Shown here piece by piece: positions 23,430-33,308 of a stretch of 64,000 nt of DNA. The notes under the pieces are model-generated. The model saw nothing but the letters and a program-made list of their open reading frames with translations. It made no database searches and had not been told where the DNA came from. The position numbers were made by a program, and so were the translations under genes. Each line of letters begins with the position of its first letter. Position 1 is the first letter of the stretch. Source of the stretch: Halorubrum sp. CBA1229 (GTDB taxonomy: Archaea; Halobacteriota; Halobacteria; Halobacteriales; Haloferacaceae); the NCBI RefSeq assembly GCF_003721435.2, contig NZ_CP054585.1, forward strand, positions 620,001 through 684,000, read 5' to 3'.

Positions 23430-24244
23430 TGGCGTCGGGCGCGTCGCCGAGCGTCGAGCCGGTCGTCGGCGAGCCGGCCGCAGTGGCCGACCTCGGCGGT
23501 GAGCGCGCGCTGCTCGTCGCCGACGTCCACGCCGGCATCGAGGTCGGCCTCCGCTACGAGCGCGGCGTCGAGCTCGACGATCGAGCGGACGAGCGCCGCG
23601 AGCGGCTCTGCGACCTCCTCGCGGAGACCGGCGCCGACCGGCTCGTCGTTCTCGGCGACCTCGCGCACCGTATCGCGGCGCCCGAGGGCGAGGAACGCGA
23701 GGAGCTGAAGGCCCTGATCCGAGCGGTGACCGACCGGGTCCCGATGACGCTCGTCGAGGGGAACCACGACGCCGGCGTCGCCGAGGCGTTCGCCGCCGAT
23801 CTCGACGTGATCGGGACCGGTGGGGGCGTGCTCGACGGTGGTGAGGGCGACGACGACAGCAGAGCCGAGACCGGCGGCATCGGCGTCTGCCACGGCCACA
23901 CGTGGCCGGACCCGGCGCTCCTCGACGCCGACGTGGTGTGCATGGGCCACGAGCACCCGCAGGTGCGGCTGGAGGACTCCGTCGGCGGCTCCCGCGTTGA
24001 GCGCGCGTGGCTCCGCGGACGGATCGACCCGGGGGCGTTCGTCGAGGGAGGGGATCCGGACGCGATCGGCGCCGGAGACCCGCCCGAACTCGTCGTCTTC
24101 CCCGCGTTCAACGAGCGCTCCGGCGGGACGTGGATGAACGTCGACGGGCAGTCGTTCCTCGCGCCGTTCCTCCCCGACGCGCTCCCGGCGGGCGACGCGT
24201 ACCTGCTGAACGGGACGCGACTGGGCGATTTCCGACGTATCTGA
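23429..24244 (+). CDS. calcineurin-like metallophosphoesterase (RPA1 operon)
   Basis: 271 residues with the metallophosphoesterase motifs: LVADVHAGIE (D-x-H) at about 30-39, VVLGDLAH (GD) at about 72-79, VEGNHDAG (GNHD) at about 107-114, CHGHTW at about 150-155 and VCMGHEHPQV at about 168-177. The motif order and spacing fit the archaeal YfcE/Mre11-like superfamily, active on phosphodiesters or phosphomonoesters with two metals. Its start overlaps the RPAP stop (TGATG). As the third gene of the RPA1 operon it likely acts in DNA metabolism, which is the reported context in Haloferax (rpaC1/rpe); the substrate is unknown. Confidence 0.88.
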   Translation: MASGASPSVEPVVGEPAAVADLGGERALLVADVHAGIEVGLRYERGVELDDRADERRERLCDLLAETGADRLVVLGDLAHRIAAPEGEEREELKALIRAVTDRVPMTLVEGNHDAGVAEAFAADLDVIGTGGGVLDGGEGDDDSRAETGGIGVCHGHTWPDPALLDADVVCMGHEHPQVRLEDSVGGSRVERAWLRGRIDPGAFVEGGDPDAIGAGDPPELVVFPAFNERSGGTWMNVDGQSFLAPFLPDALPAGDAYLLNGTRLGDFRRI

Positions 24245-24283
24245 GGGCGGGAGCGTTTTCTCCCGCGGGACGAAACGGAGTCT

Positions 24284-24862
24284 ATGGTCACCGACCGCGC
24301 GCCGACCGAGATCGACGAGGCGGGGTGGCACTGGCTCCGGGTCAAACACGTGACCGGGTTCCCGCGGAACGCCCGCGACGGCTACTTCCCGAGCCACGGC
24401 GTGACGCGGCCGGCGGCGACGACGGAAGCGGACCTCCCGGCGGTCGACGAGGATCGGGACGGGGCGCTCCCGGTCGACGCCGAGACCGTCGCCGACGCGG
24501 ACCGGCTCGCCCTCGAAACGACCTACTTGAGCGGGAAGTGGCTGATCGAGCGCCCGCCGGAGGCGGTCGACGACCTCTGGGAGGCGGTCGTCGAGGACGT
24601 CGCGGCCGAGCGGTTCTGGGACGCGAAGGTCTCGACTCGCGCGGGCTGCGAGGCGTTCGGCGAGACGGAGCACGCCGTGCTCGTGTTCACGCCGAACTAC
24701 TTCGACCGCGAGGACGTCGACCGGGTCCGACGCCGGCTCAGAGAGGTCCACGGCGTGACCGAGGCGATCCGGTACCGGCCCGACGTGTACACCCTCGACG
24801 GGGTCCACCGAGAGACGCTCGGCGAGCTCACCGACTCGGAGGCGTCGCGGTTCCGGGACTGA
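24284..24862 (+). CDS. putative phosphothreonine-lyase-domain (DUF1917-like) protein
   Basis: 192 residues. The region GWHWLRVKHVTGFPRNARDGYFPSHGV at the start and ETTYLSGKWLIERPPEAVDDLWEAVVEDVAAERFWDAKVS in the middle match the DUF1917/bles03-like group, annotated in haloarchaea as a putative phosphothreonine lyase domain. C-terminal HAVLVFTPNYFDREDVDRVRRRLREVHGV completes the fold. Activity is not established; the annotation comes from structural similarity. It follows the phosphoesterase gene by 39 bases and could be a fourth gene of that transcript. It is convergent with the OB-fold gene. Confidence 0.75.
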   Translation: MVTDRAPTEIDEAGWHWLRVKHVTGFPRNARDGYFPSHGVTRPAATTEADLPAVDEDRDGALPVDAETVADADRLALETTYLSGKWLIERPPEAVDDLWEAVVEDVAAERFWDAKVSTRAGCEAFGETEHAVLVFTPNYFDREDVDRVRRRLREVHGVTEAIRYRPDVYTLDGVHRETLGELTDSEASRFRD

Positions 24863-24888
24863 GCGGCGTTTAAAAACGGGTCGCCGCG

Positions 24889-25359
24889 TTACTCGACCGG
24901 TCGGAACCGGAAGCCGTCCCAGTCCTGGCTCTCCGGCTCGCGGATCCCCGCGCCCGGTTCCCTGAGGTCGTCGGCGTAGACGGGTTCGACGCGGTCGCCG
25001 ATGTCGACGTCGACGTCGCCCGACTCGTCGGTGTCGTCCGAATCGCCGCGCGGCGCGACCTGCCCGAGCGCGCGGACCACCGGCCCGTCGTAGTCGTCGC
25101 CCATCTCGAACTCGACGATCGCGAGGGTGTTCGGCTCGCGGACGCCCGGGGGCGTCGCCGTCGACGTCGTCCACGTGACGACGCGGCCCTCGTGCTCGCG
25201 GAGGTCGACCGTGCCGACGCGCTCGGCGCCGTTCGGGCTCACGGTGTGCGGCGGGTAGGTGACCGTCCCGTCCGCGTACTCGGCGGCCTCGAACGTCGGT
25301 TCGGCGCTGTTCGACCCGTCGGCTCCGGTGTCGGTCGTCTCCGTGGTCTCGTCGCTCAT
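24889..25359 (-). CDS. DUF35-like OB-fold protein partner of thiolase
   Basis: 156 residues. After an acidic start (MSDETTETTDTGADG), residues 25-75 give ATYPPH-like and RVGTVDLREHEGRVVTWTTST motifs, then LAIVEFEMGDDYDGPVVRALGQV, an OB barrel of the kind that accompanies archaeal and bacterial thiolases and steroid or acyl-CoA enzymes. The usual N-terminal zinc ribbon is absent: there is no cysteine at all in the protein. It overlaps the thiolase stop by 4 bases (ATGA on the minus strand), so they are translationally coupled and probably form one complex. Its exact role (acyl-CoA channelling) is inferred from the family. Confidence 0.8.
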   Translation of the reverse strand: MSDETTETTDTGADGSNSAEPTFEAAEYADGTVTYPPHTVSPNGAERVGTVDLREHEGRVVTWTTSTATPPGVREPNTLAIVEFEMGDDYDGPVVRALGQVAPRGDSDDTDESGDVDVDIGDRVEPVYADDLREPGAGIREPESQDWDGFRFRPVE

Positions 25360-26516
25360 TGGCTTCCCTCCAGGATCGCGGTGGTCACGCAGTTCCCGAA
25401 CCCGCCGACGTTGCAGGCGAGGCCCGTGTCCGCCTCGACCTGCCGCGGACCGGCGTTGCCGGTGACCTGCTCGTATATCTCGTACACCTGTGCGACGCCG
25501 CTGGCCCCGAGCGGGTGCCCCTTCGATTTGAGCCCGCCGGAGGTGTTGATCGGGAGCTCCCCGTCGCGGTCGGTGACGCCCTCCTCGACGGCCTTCCACC
25601 CCTCGCCCTTCTCGAAGAAGCCGAGGTCCTCGCTCTGGAGGAACTCGAGGATGGTGAACATGTCGTGGAGCTCCGCCACGTCGACGTCGTCCGGGCCGAT
25701 CCCGGCCATCTCGTAGGCGATCTCCGAGGAGTCGACGACCCCGCCCATCGTCGTCGGGTCCGCGCGCTCGTGGACGACGTGCGTGTCGGTCGCGCCGCCG
25801 ATCCCCGATATCACGGCGTACTCGTCCTCGGGGACGTACTCTTCGGCGACCGACTCCGGGCAGAACACCAGCGCCGCGGAGCCGTCCGTGATCGGACAGA
25901 AGTCGTACAGCCGGAGGGGGTCGGCGACGATCGGCGAGTCGAGCACCGTGTCGAGGTCGACCTCCTTCTGGAACTGGGCGTGGGGGTTGTCCACGCCGTT
26001 CCGGTGGTTCTTCACCGCGACCTTCCCCAGGCTCTCGCGCGGCGCGTCGTACTCGTCGAGGTAGAGCCGCGCCGTGAGCCCCGCGAAGGATGGGAGCGTG
26101 ACGCCGTGCTTGTACTCGACCGGGTGCGTGAGCGACGCGATCACGTCGGTCGCCTCCGACGTCGTCCGGTGGGTCATCTTCTCGCCGCCGACGAGCATCG
26201 TGAGGTCGCTCGCGCCGGAGGCGACCGACTGCCACGCGGCGTACACGCCCGCGCCCCCGGAGGAGGAGGTCTGGTCGATCCGGGCGGTGTACGCAGGCGT
26301 GGCCGCCAGGTCGTGGGCGAGCGCGTTCGGGACGCCGGTCTGGCCCTCGAACTCGCCGCTGGCCATGTTCGAGACGTACAGGTGGTCGATGTCGTCGCCG
26401 TCGACGCCGGCGTCGCCGAGCGCGGCCGCGCCCGCCTCGGCCAGCAGCTCGCGCACCCAGGCGTCGCGCTGCCCGAACCGGGTCATCGACGCGCCGATGA
26501 TCGCTACGCGTTCCAT
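25356..26516 (-). CDS. thiolase-fold protein lacking the nucleophilic cysteine
   Basis: 386 residues, of the SCP2-like thiolase type. The glycine-rich end SKGHPLGASGVAQVYEIYEQV and CNVGGFGNCVTTAIL are intact. At the place of the nucleophilic Cys (usually in a CxSGG motif) the sequence is QTSSSGG, with Ser84 where Cys would be (codon 26265-26267). Thiolases condense or cleave acyl-CoA through that Cys, so either this is a non-catalytic partner or it works differently. The pair with the DUF35-like gene is the archaeal thiolase arrangement also used in the mevalonate pathway, but this Ser form suggests another task. TTTAGG about 26 bases upstream supports the ATG. Confidence 0.85.
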   Translation of the reverse strand: MERVAIIGASMTRFGQRDAWVRELLAEAGAAALGDAGVDGDDIDHLYVSNMASGEFEGQTGVPNALAHDLAATPAYTARIDQTSSSGGAGVYAAWQSVASGASDLTMLVGGEKMTHRTTSEATDVIASLTHPVEYKHGVTLPSFAGLTARLYLDEYDAPRESLGKVAVKNHRNGVDNPHAQFQKEVDLDTVLDSPIVADPLRLYDFCPITDGSAALVFCPESVAEEYVPEDEYAVISGIGGATDTHVVHERADPTTMGGVVDSSEIAYEMAGIGPDDVDVAELHDMFTILEFLQSEDLGFFEKGEGWKAVEEGVTDRDGELPINTSGGLKSKGHPLGASGVAQVYEIYEQVTGNAGPRQVEADTGLACNVGGFGNCVTTAILEGSQ

Positions 26517-26590
26517 ACCCGTGCGTCCACGGCGCCCGCCTAAAGCGTATCTCTCTGCGGTCGGCGGGACGGGGGGGAGTCTCCCCGCCG

Positions 26591-28918
26591 TCACTCCGCG
26601 CGCCGGCCCGCGTGACCGGGGTAGTCGCGCTCGAACCGCGACCCGATCTCGTCGCGGTCGAGCCGGATCACGACCGGGCGCCCGTGCGGGCAGGCGTACG
26701 GGTTCTCGCAGGCGTCGAGCCGGTCGAGCAGGTCGACGACCCGCCCCTCGGTCAGCGAGGTGTTCCCGGTCACGGAGGGGTAACACGCCAGGTCCGCGAG
26801 CAGCTCGTCGACGACGTCGGTCACCGGCTCGTCGCCCGCGGTGGCGTCGCCGACGAACGCCGAGAGTACGTCCCGGAGGATCTCCGGGTCGAGCGCGGCG
26901 TCGAAGACGGCGGGAACCGAGCGGACGGCCACTTCGCGCTCGCTCGCGCGCTCGGCGCGGAACCCGATGTCGGCGAGGTCGTCGGCGAAGTCGTCGAACA
27001 GCGCCGCTTCGCGGGCGGTCAGCTCGACGCGGACCGGCTCCGCAAGGGCCTGCGCGTCGGCGCCGTCGGCGAAGGCGGCCTGCAGGCGCTCGTAGTTTAC
27101 CCGCTCGTCAGCCGCGTGCTGGTCGATCAGCACGAGTCCGTCCGGGGCCTCCGCGACGACGTACGTCTCGTGGAGCTGCCCGAGCACCCGCAGCGGCGGG
27201 AGGGAGTCGTACGTTCGCTCCGCGGCCTCCGTCGTGTCGCCGGCGAGGGTCCGCTGGGCGGTCGCGGTCGAGCGCGGCGGGGATCCCGACGCTCGCCCCT
27301 CGTCCGACTCGGCGGCGACGTCGTCTGAGACTTGACCGGAGTCCGTGACCGGGCCGGAATCGGCGTCACGCGCGGAGTCGTCGGCGACGGCCTCGTCGGC
27401 GACGGCCTCGTCGGCGACGGCGGCTCTCGAGTCGTCGAACCGATCGAGTCCGTCCGCCCTCTCAGCGTCGGTCCCGGCCGCGGCCGCGCGTCCGTCGTCG
27501 TCTCCCTCACCACCCTCGGCCTCGTTCGGAGCCGACTGCCAGCTCCGCGGCGACGGGCGGTCCGCAGTCGCGGCGTCCGGGTCGGCCGGGGACGGATCCG
27601 GGTCGGCCGGGGACGGATCCGGGTCGGCGTCGTCCGATCCCACGTCACCGACCGCCCACGCGTCCTCGTCGGTCGGGTCCAGTTCGGACGCGCCGGCTTC
27701 GGCACTCCCGCCGGCCTCGTCGTCCCCGCCGACCTCATCGCCCCCGCCGGCCTCGTCGTCCCCGCCCTCGCGGTCGCGGAGCGCCGCGCGCTCGTGGTCG
27801 GTCCCGGAGCCGCCGACGGCCTCCGATCCCGGGTCCTCGGGGCTGATCGCCGTCTGGTCCGGGGCCGACTGCCCTCGCGGCGCGGTCGAGCGGATCAGCC
27901 CGTGGTCGAGCAGGGCCGACGCGACCGCCTCTTCGACGGCGTCGCGCACGGCCGGCTCCTCGTCGAAGCGGACCTCGAGCTTGCGCGGGTGGACGTTCAC
28001 GTCGACGTCGCCGGGCGGGACCTCGACGAACAGCACGGCGAACGGGTAGCGGTCGGGGGCGAGCTGGCCGCCGTACGCCTCTAACACCGCCTCGCGAAGC
28101 GCGCTCGCGGTGACGTACCGGTCGTTGACGTAGGTGGCGAGGTACTCGCGGGTCGAGCGCGTCGTCTCCGGGTGCGAGACGAGACCGGTGACGCGGCGGA
28201 CGGGCGGGTCGGGTTCCGAACTGTCGGGTTCCCACTCCACGTCCACCATCGCCTCCGCGACCTCGCGGCCGTACACGGCCAGCACGGCCGACCGGAGGTC
28301 GCCGTTCCCCTCGGTCGCGAACGTCTCGCGGCCGTCGTGCTCCAGCGAGACGGCGACGTCGGGGTTCGCGAGCGCGTAGCCGGTGACGACCGTGTTGACC
28401 CGGTCGAACTCGGTGCTCGTCCGCTTGAGGAACTTCTTGCGCGCGGGAGTATTATAAAAGAGGTCCGCGACCTCGACGGTCGTCCCCTCGGGACAGCCCG
28501 CGGGTCGGACCTCGCCGACCTCGCCGCCCTCGACGGTGATCTCGGCGCCCGCCTCGGCACCCGGCGGGCGCGACCGGACGGTGAGCCGCGAGACCGCGCC
28601 GACGGTGTACAGCGCCTCGCCGCGGAAGCCGAGGGTGCCGACCCCGCGGTCGAGGTCCTCGATATCGCCGATCTTCGAGGTGGCGTGCTCCGCGACGGCG
28701 GCCTCCAGCTGGTCGGCCGGGATCCCCACGCCGTCGTCGCGGACGCGGACTCCCTCGGTGCCGCCGGCCTCGACCGAGACGGCGACCCGGCTGGCGCCCG
28801 CGTCGAGGCTGTTCTCGATCAGCTCCTTGACGACGCTCGCCGGGCGCTCGACGACCTCGCCGGCCGCGATGCGCTGGACGGTGCGCTCGTCCAACCGCTC
28901 GATGTTCGGCGGCTCCAT
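26591..28918 (-). CDS. mutL: DNA mismatch repair protein MutL
   Basis: 775 residues. The GHKL ATPase runs from 1 to about 330 (ERPASVVKELIENSLDAGASRV, RDDGVGIPADQL, GTLGFRGEALYTVG). A very long acidic linker of about 240 residues has short repeats (DPDPSPADPD twice, VADEAVADEAVADD). The C-terminal domain carries the endonuclease motif DQHAADERVNYE (matching DQHA-x2-E-x4-E) and CPHGRPV. This makes it a nicking MutL, which cuts the strand to be repaired. Haloferax has mutS beside mutL; here no mutS is adjacent, and the upstream neighbour is repeat copy C. Tandem DNA repeats in the linker (around 27378-27425 and 27583-27630) suggest length variation. Confidence 0.95.
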   Translation of the reverse strand: MEPPNIERLDERTVQRIAAGEVVERPASVVKELIENSLDAGASRVAVSVEAGGTEGVRVRDDGVGIPADQLEAAVAEHATSKIGDIEDLDRGVGTLGFRGEALYTVGAVSRLTVRSRPPGAEAGAEITVEGGEVGEVRPAGCPEGTTVEVADLFYNTPARKKFLKRTSTEFDRVNTVVTGYALANPDVAVSLEHDGRETFATEGNGDLRSAVLAVYGREVAEAMVDVEWEPDSSEPDPPVRRVTGLVSHPETTRSTREYLATYVNDRYVTASALREAVLEAYGGQLAPDRYPFAVLFVEVPPGDVDVNVHPRKLEVRFDEEPAVRDAVEEAVASALLDHGLIRSTAPRGQSAPDQTAISPEDPGSEAVGGSGTDHERAALRDREGGDDEAGGGDEVGGDDEAGGSAEAGASELDPTDEDAWAVGDVGSDDADPDPSPADPDPSPADPDAATADRPSPRSWQSAPNEAEGGEGDDDGRAAAAGTDAERADGLDRFDDSRAAVADEAVADEAVADDSARDADSGPVTDSGQVSDDVAAESDEGRASGSPPRSTATAQRTLAGDTTEAAERTYDSLPPLRVLGQLHETYVVAEAPDGLVLIDQHAADERVNYERLQAAFADGADAQALAEPVRVELTAREAALFDDFADDLADIGFRAERASEREVAVRSVPAVFDAALDPEILRDVLSAFVGDATAGDEPVTDVVDELLADLACYPSVTGNTSLTEGRVVDLLDRLDACENPYACPHGRPVVIRLDRDEIGSRFERDYPGHAGRRAE

Positions 28919-29006
28919 TACTACTCTCCGGTCGGACGAGCGCGCACTTGAAGCCGTTGTCGGCGACGGCGACGTGGGGCGGGTGACATGTCAGACAGCG
29001 ACGCTA

Positions 29007-29532
29007 TTTATAAATGAACCGACGGTGCGGTGGCGCGCGCCCGTGAGCGGCCGAAAGGCCGCGAACGGCGCCGCGCGAGGGAGTCGGTCGTCCGGAGCAA
29101 CGCGGAGGACGACCGACAGTGCGAGAGCGAAGCTCTCGCTTGCAACCGGACGTAGTCCGGTGACGAGGCTGGGGAGGCGTGAGGCTGCGGTTGCGGTGCG
29201 GTTCGGGGTGGGACTCAAAGGGGCAGCCGGGAGGGCGACGCACGGCGACGGGAGCAGCGGGGCGCTACGCGCCACGGGCAGCCGGCGGCAAAGCCGCCGG
29301 CGACCCCACAGCGAAGGAGCGGTAGCGACTGAGCGAGGAGCGTGGTTCGAGAGAGCAAAGCTCTCTCGTCATCACGAGACGCCGAAGGCGTCTCGAACGA
29401 CACCGAGCCGCGCGAGTCCTCACGGCTGGGACTTTGGACGTGTTTCCGGTCACAGTGATCGCAACGATCGATCGTCGAGCGACTGGGGGTTTGGCGGTGA
29501 ACACCGACGGTCTGCGATCACTTATTTATAAA
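29007..29532 (+). repeat. copy C of the structured repeat family, with extra hairpin domain
   Basis: Bounded by TTTATAAA at 29007-29014 and 29525-29532. Stem 1 pairs GTCGGTCGTCC (29083-29093) with GGACGACCGAC (29107-29117). GGGACTCAAAGGGGCAG is at 29210-29226 and CTGGGACTTTGGACG at 29426-29440; only the CAGCCG/CGGCTG end of stem 2 pairs clearly. It is longer than copies A, B and E because of inserted perfect hairpins: 29121-29139, 29146-29160, 29281-29301, 29348-29368 and 29375-29395. The last two pairs are shared with copy D. It lies between the mutL start and the 3' end of the ABC ATPase gene. Confidence 0.82.
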
Positions 29533-29591
29533 CGAGCCGTCGGAGCTCCGGAAGCGCACACCGCCAACGCAACCGAGTATACGTAACCGTC

Positions 29592-30725
<1,134 letters not shown>

Positions 30726-30904
30726 TTACTGGCAAAGGGTGCTTCCCGCATATTAGTTCTTCGCTGTTTTCGCGATATGTGAGGAATAATCTCATCTTAA
30801 ATGTGTCGGAGGACGAACTCCGACGTGAACCCGCGGGGTGTCCGTCCCGCGATCGCGAAGCGTTCGACGGTACCGACGCGAGTGCCGACGTGACGAGCTA
30901 CCCA

Positions 30905-30953
30905 GATCAACGGGGCCGCCGCGAGGGAGGCGGACGCCGCCGCCCCGGTGATC
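30905..30953. promoter_or_regulatory. imperfect hairpin in the divergent promoter region
   Basis: GATCAACGGGGC pairs with GCCCCGGTGATC, with one mismatch, around an inner CCGCC/GGCGG stem. It lies between the two divergent transporter promoters, upstream of the binding-protein TATA region. It may be a regulator site or the end of a short transcript. Confidence 0.3.
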
Positions 30954-30968
30954 CCAAAAACTAAATGT

Positions 30969-30985
30969 ATGAATATGTAATTCAT
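30969..30985. promoter_or_regulatory. 17-bp inverted repeat before malE-like gene
   Basis: ATGAAT-ATGTA-ATTCAT is a perfect 6-bp inverted repeat with a 5-base spacer, 17 bases before the ATG at 31002 and overlapping the A/T-rich core-promoter position. A site here would block RNA polymerase if a repressor bound it. The binding protein is unknown; it does not match the TrmB motif that I recall. Confidence 0.4.
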
Positions 30986-31001
30986 CGTTTGTTGTAGCCA
31001 C

Positions 31002-32291
31002 ATGAACGAGAAACGCAGAACGCTACTGAAGACGATGGGAGGAAGTACCGCGCTCGCGGCGCTCGCGGGCTGTATCAGCACGGGCGGCGACGGCGGGGAT
31101 GGCGGCGACGGCGGTGACGGCGGTGACGGCGGGTCCAGCGACGGGTCCGACTCCTCGGGCGACGAGAATCAGGGAACCGCGACGCTGTGGACCGACCTGT
31201 CCGACGGCGAGGACGAGGCCATGTCCTCGTACGTCGACGAGTTCGAGTCGGAAACCGGATTCACGATCAACAAGGAGGCGCCCGGCGGCGAGCTCGACCA
31301 GCAGCTCGAGACGGCCATCCCGTCCGGGGAGGGCCCCGACTCGTGGATCTGGGCGCACGACTGGGTCGGTCGGTTCGCGGTCCGCGAGGAGCCGCCGTTC
31401 CTCTACGACGCGAGCGACGACATCGACTCGCTCGGCGCCTACACGGAGACCGCACAGCAGGCGGTCCAGTACGACGGCGCGGTCCACGGGCTCCCGTTCG
31501 CCTCCGAGACCGTCGCCCTGTTCTACAACGAAGATATGGTCGACGAGGCCCCGGAGACCCTCGAGGAGATGGTCTCTACCATGGAGGAGTTCCACGACCC
31601 CGAAAGCGGCGAGTACGGGCTCTCGTACCCCGTCGCCGACCCGTACTTCACCAGCGGGTTCATCCAGGCGTACGGCGGCGACATCTTCGACGAGGAGAAC
31701 CTGGAGGTCACGCTCGATAGCGACGCCTGCAAGCGGGGGATGGACGCGCTCGATACCGTCTCCGACTACGTCCCGGCCGACCCGGGCTACGAGTCGCAGA
31801 TCGTCGCGTTCGCGGACGGCGCCGCCCCGTTCGCGATCAACGGCCCGTGGGAGCTCGCGAACCTCCAGAGCGAGATCGACAACCTCGGAGTCGCGCCGCT
31901 GCCGACGATCGACGGCAACAACCCGCGCACGTACTCCGGGATCCAGACGTTCTACTTCAGCGCCATGCTGAGCGACGCCGACCAGTCGACGGTCGACGCG
32001 ACCACCGGGCTCGCCGAGTGGTACACCACGAACGAGGACGTCATCGAGACCAACGCGGCCGAGCAGGGGTACATCCCTGTGCTCAGCTCCGTGGTCGAGG
32101 ACGGGGACCTCTCGGCGGAGGTCGAGGCGTTCGCCCGACAGGTCGACCACGGCGTCCCGATCCCGACCCATCCCGACATGAACAGCGTCTGGACGCCGCT
32201 GACCGAGGCGCTGACTCGCGTCTTCAACGGCAACCAGGAGAGTGGCCCCGCCCTCGATCAGGCCGCCTCCGAGATCCGGGAGAACCTGTAG
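31002..32291 (+). CDS. malE: maltodextrin-type ABC transporter substrate-binding lipoprotein
   Basis: 429 residues. It starts MNEKRRTLLKTMGGSTALAALAGC, a Tat-style signal (RR) ending in a lipobox with Cys24, so it is exported folded and lipid-anchored. A Gly/Asp/Ser-rich linker follows. The mature part has the MalE-like two-lobe pattern: GTATLWTDLSDGEDEAM, YDGAVHGLPFASETVALFYNEDM and APFAINGPWELANL, the NGPW motif being typical of maltose/maltodextrin binders. It heads the plus-strand unit with two permeases 21 bases and then 4 bases (overlap) apart, and is divergent from the ATPase gene. Sugar specificity is inferred. Confidence 0.88.
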   Translation: MNEKRRTLLKTMGGSTALAALAGCISTGGDGGDGGDGGDGGDGGSSDGSDSSGDENQGTATLWTDLSDGEDEAMSSYVDEFESETGFTINKEAPGGELDQQLETAIPSGEGPDSWIWAHDWVGRFAVREEPPFLYDASDDIDSLGAYTETAQQAVQYDGAVHGLPFASETVALFYNEDMVDEAPETLEEMVSTMEEFHDPESGEYGLSYPVADPYFTSGFIQAYGGDIFDEENLEVTLDSDACKRGMDALDTVSDYVPADPGYESQIVAFADGAAPFAINGPWELANLQSEIDNLGVAPLPTIDGNNPRTYSGIQTFYFSAMLSDADQSTVDATTGLAEWYTTNEDVIETNAAEQGYIPVLSSVVEDGDLSAEVEAFARQVDHGVPIPTHPDMNSVWTPLTEALTRVFNGNQESGPALDQAASEIRENL

Positions 32292-32312
32292 GCGCTTCTC
32301 CACCCAGTTATT

Positions 32313-33308
32313 ATGGCTTCCCCACACACCGGTACCGGCGCGAGCGGCCTAGCGCGGCTCCGAGCAGCGGTCCCGTTCTCTAACCGCGACTGGGGACTGC
32401 TGCTCGTTATCCCCGGCGTGGTCCTGTTCTCCAGCTTCATGCTGTACCCGATCGTCTACCTGTTCTACATCTCGCTGACCGACGCGACGTTCGCCGGGTC
32501 GGTGATCGGGGGCGGCGCCGAGCTGATCGGGCTGGAGAACTACGTGCAGCTGCTCGGCGACTCGCAGTTCTGGACGTCGATGTCGACGACGTGGCTGTTC
32601 GTCGCCGTCTCGCTCGTGATCAAGGTGTTCGTCGCCGTCGGCATCGCGCTCCTGTTGAACCACGCCCGCGTCGTCGGCAAGCGCTACATGCGCGCGGCGG
32701 TGATCGTGCCGCTCGGGTTCCCCGGGATCTTCACGATCACCGTCTGGCGCGGGATGTTCAGCGACGCCCGATTCGGCGTGTTCAACACGATCCTCGGACG
32801 GTACAACGGCGTCATGTCGTCGCTGCCGGCGCCAGAGTTCCTCCTTTTCGACGTCCCGATCGGCTTCCTCAGCGGCCGCTGGGAGGCGTTCTTCGCGTAC
32901 GTCACCACGGAGGTGTGGCTGGCGTACCCGTTCATGGTGATCATCATCGTGAGCGCGCTCCAGGACGTCCCGCGCGAGCTCCACGAGGCGGCGATGGTCG
33001 ACGGGGCGGGACCCCTTCAGCGGTTCCGCACCGTGACGCTGCCCGCGATCAAGCGGCCGGTGCTGTTCGCGTCGATCCTCACCGGCGCGACCTCGTTCCA
33101 GCAGTTCCTGATCCCGTGGGTGTTCAACCAGGGGGGCCCGGCGCGGCAGAACGAGCTGATCATCGTGTACGGCTACCGCGAGGCGATCAGCTTCAACGAG
33201 TTCGGGCTCTCGGCCGCGATCCTCATCGTCGCGATCGCCGTCATCGGCCTCTTCATGTACGCCGCCGTGCGCTACGGCGGCCTCGCCGAGGGGGTGGGTG
33301 ACGAATGA
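32313..33308 (+). CDS. malF: sugar ABC transporter permease, MalF type
   Basis: 331 residues with six membrane helices. The cytoplasmic EAA loop is ELHEAAMVDGAGPLQRFRTVTLPAIKRPVL at about 225-255, where the ATPase docks. N-terminal RDWGLLLVIPGVVLFSSFMLYPIVYLFYISLTD is the first helix of sugar-type permeases. It forms a heterodimer with the next permease, whose start overlaps its stop by 4 bases (ATGA). The binding-protein gene lies 21 bases upstream. Confidence 0.92.
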   Translation: MASPHTGTGASGLARLRAAVPFSNRDWGLLLVIPGVVLFSSFMLYPIVYLFYISLTDATFAGSVIGGGAELIGLENYVQLLGDSQFWTSMSTTWLFVAVSLVIKVFVAVGIALLLNHARVVGKRYMRAAVIVPLGFPGIFTITVWRGMFSDARFGVFNTILGRYNGVMSSLPAPEFLLFDVPIGFLSGRWEAFFAYVTTEVWLAYPFMVIIIVSALQDVPRELHEAAMVDGAGPLQRFRTVTLPAIKRPVLFASILTGATSFQQFLIPWVFNQGGPARQNELIIVYGYREAISFNEFGLSAAILIVAIAVIGLFMYAAVRYGGLAEGVGDE

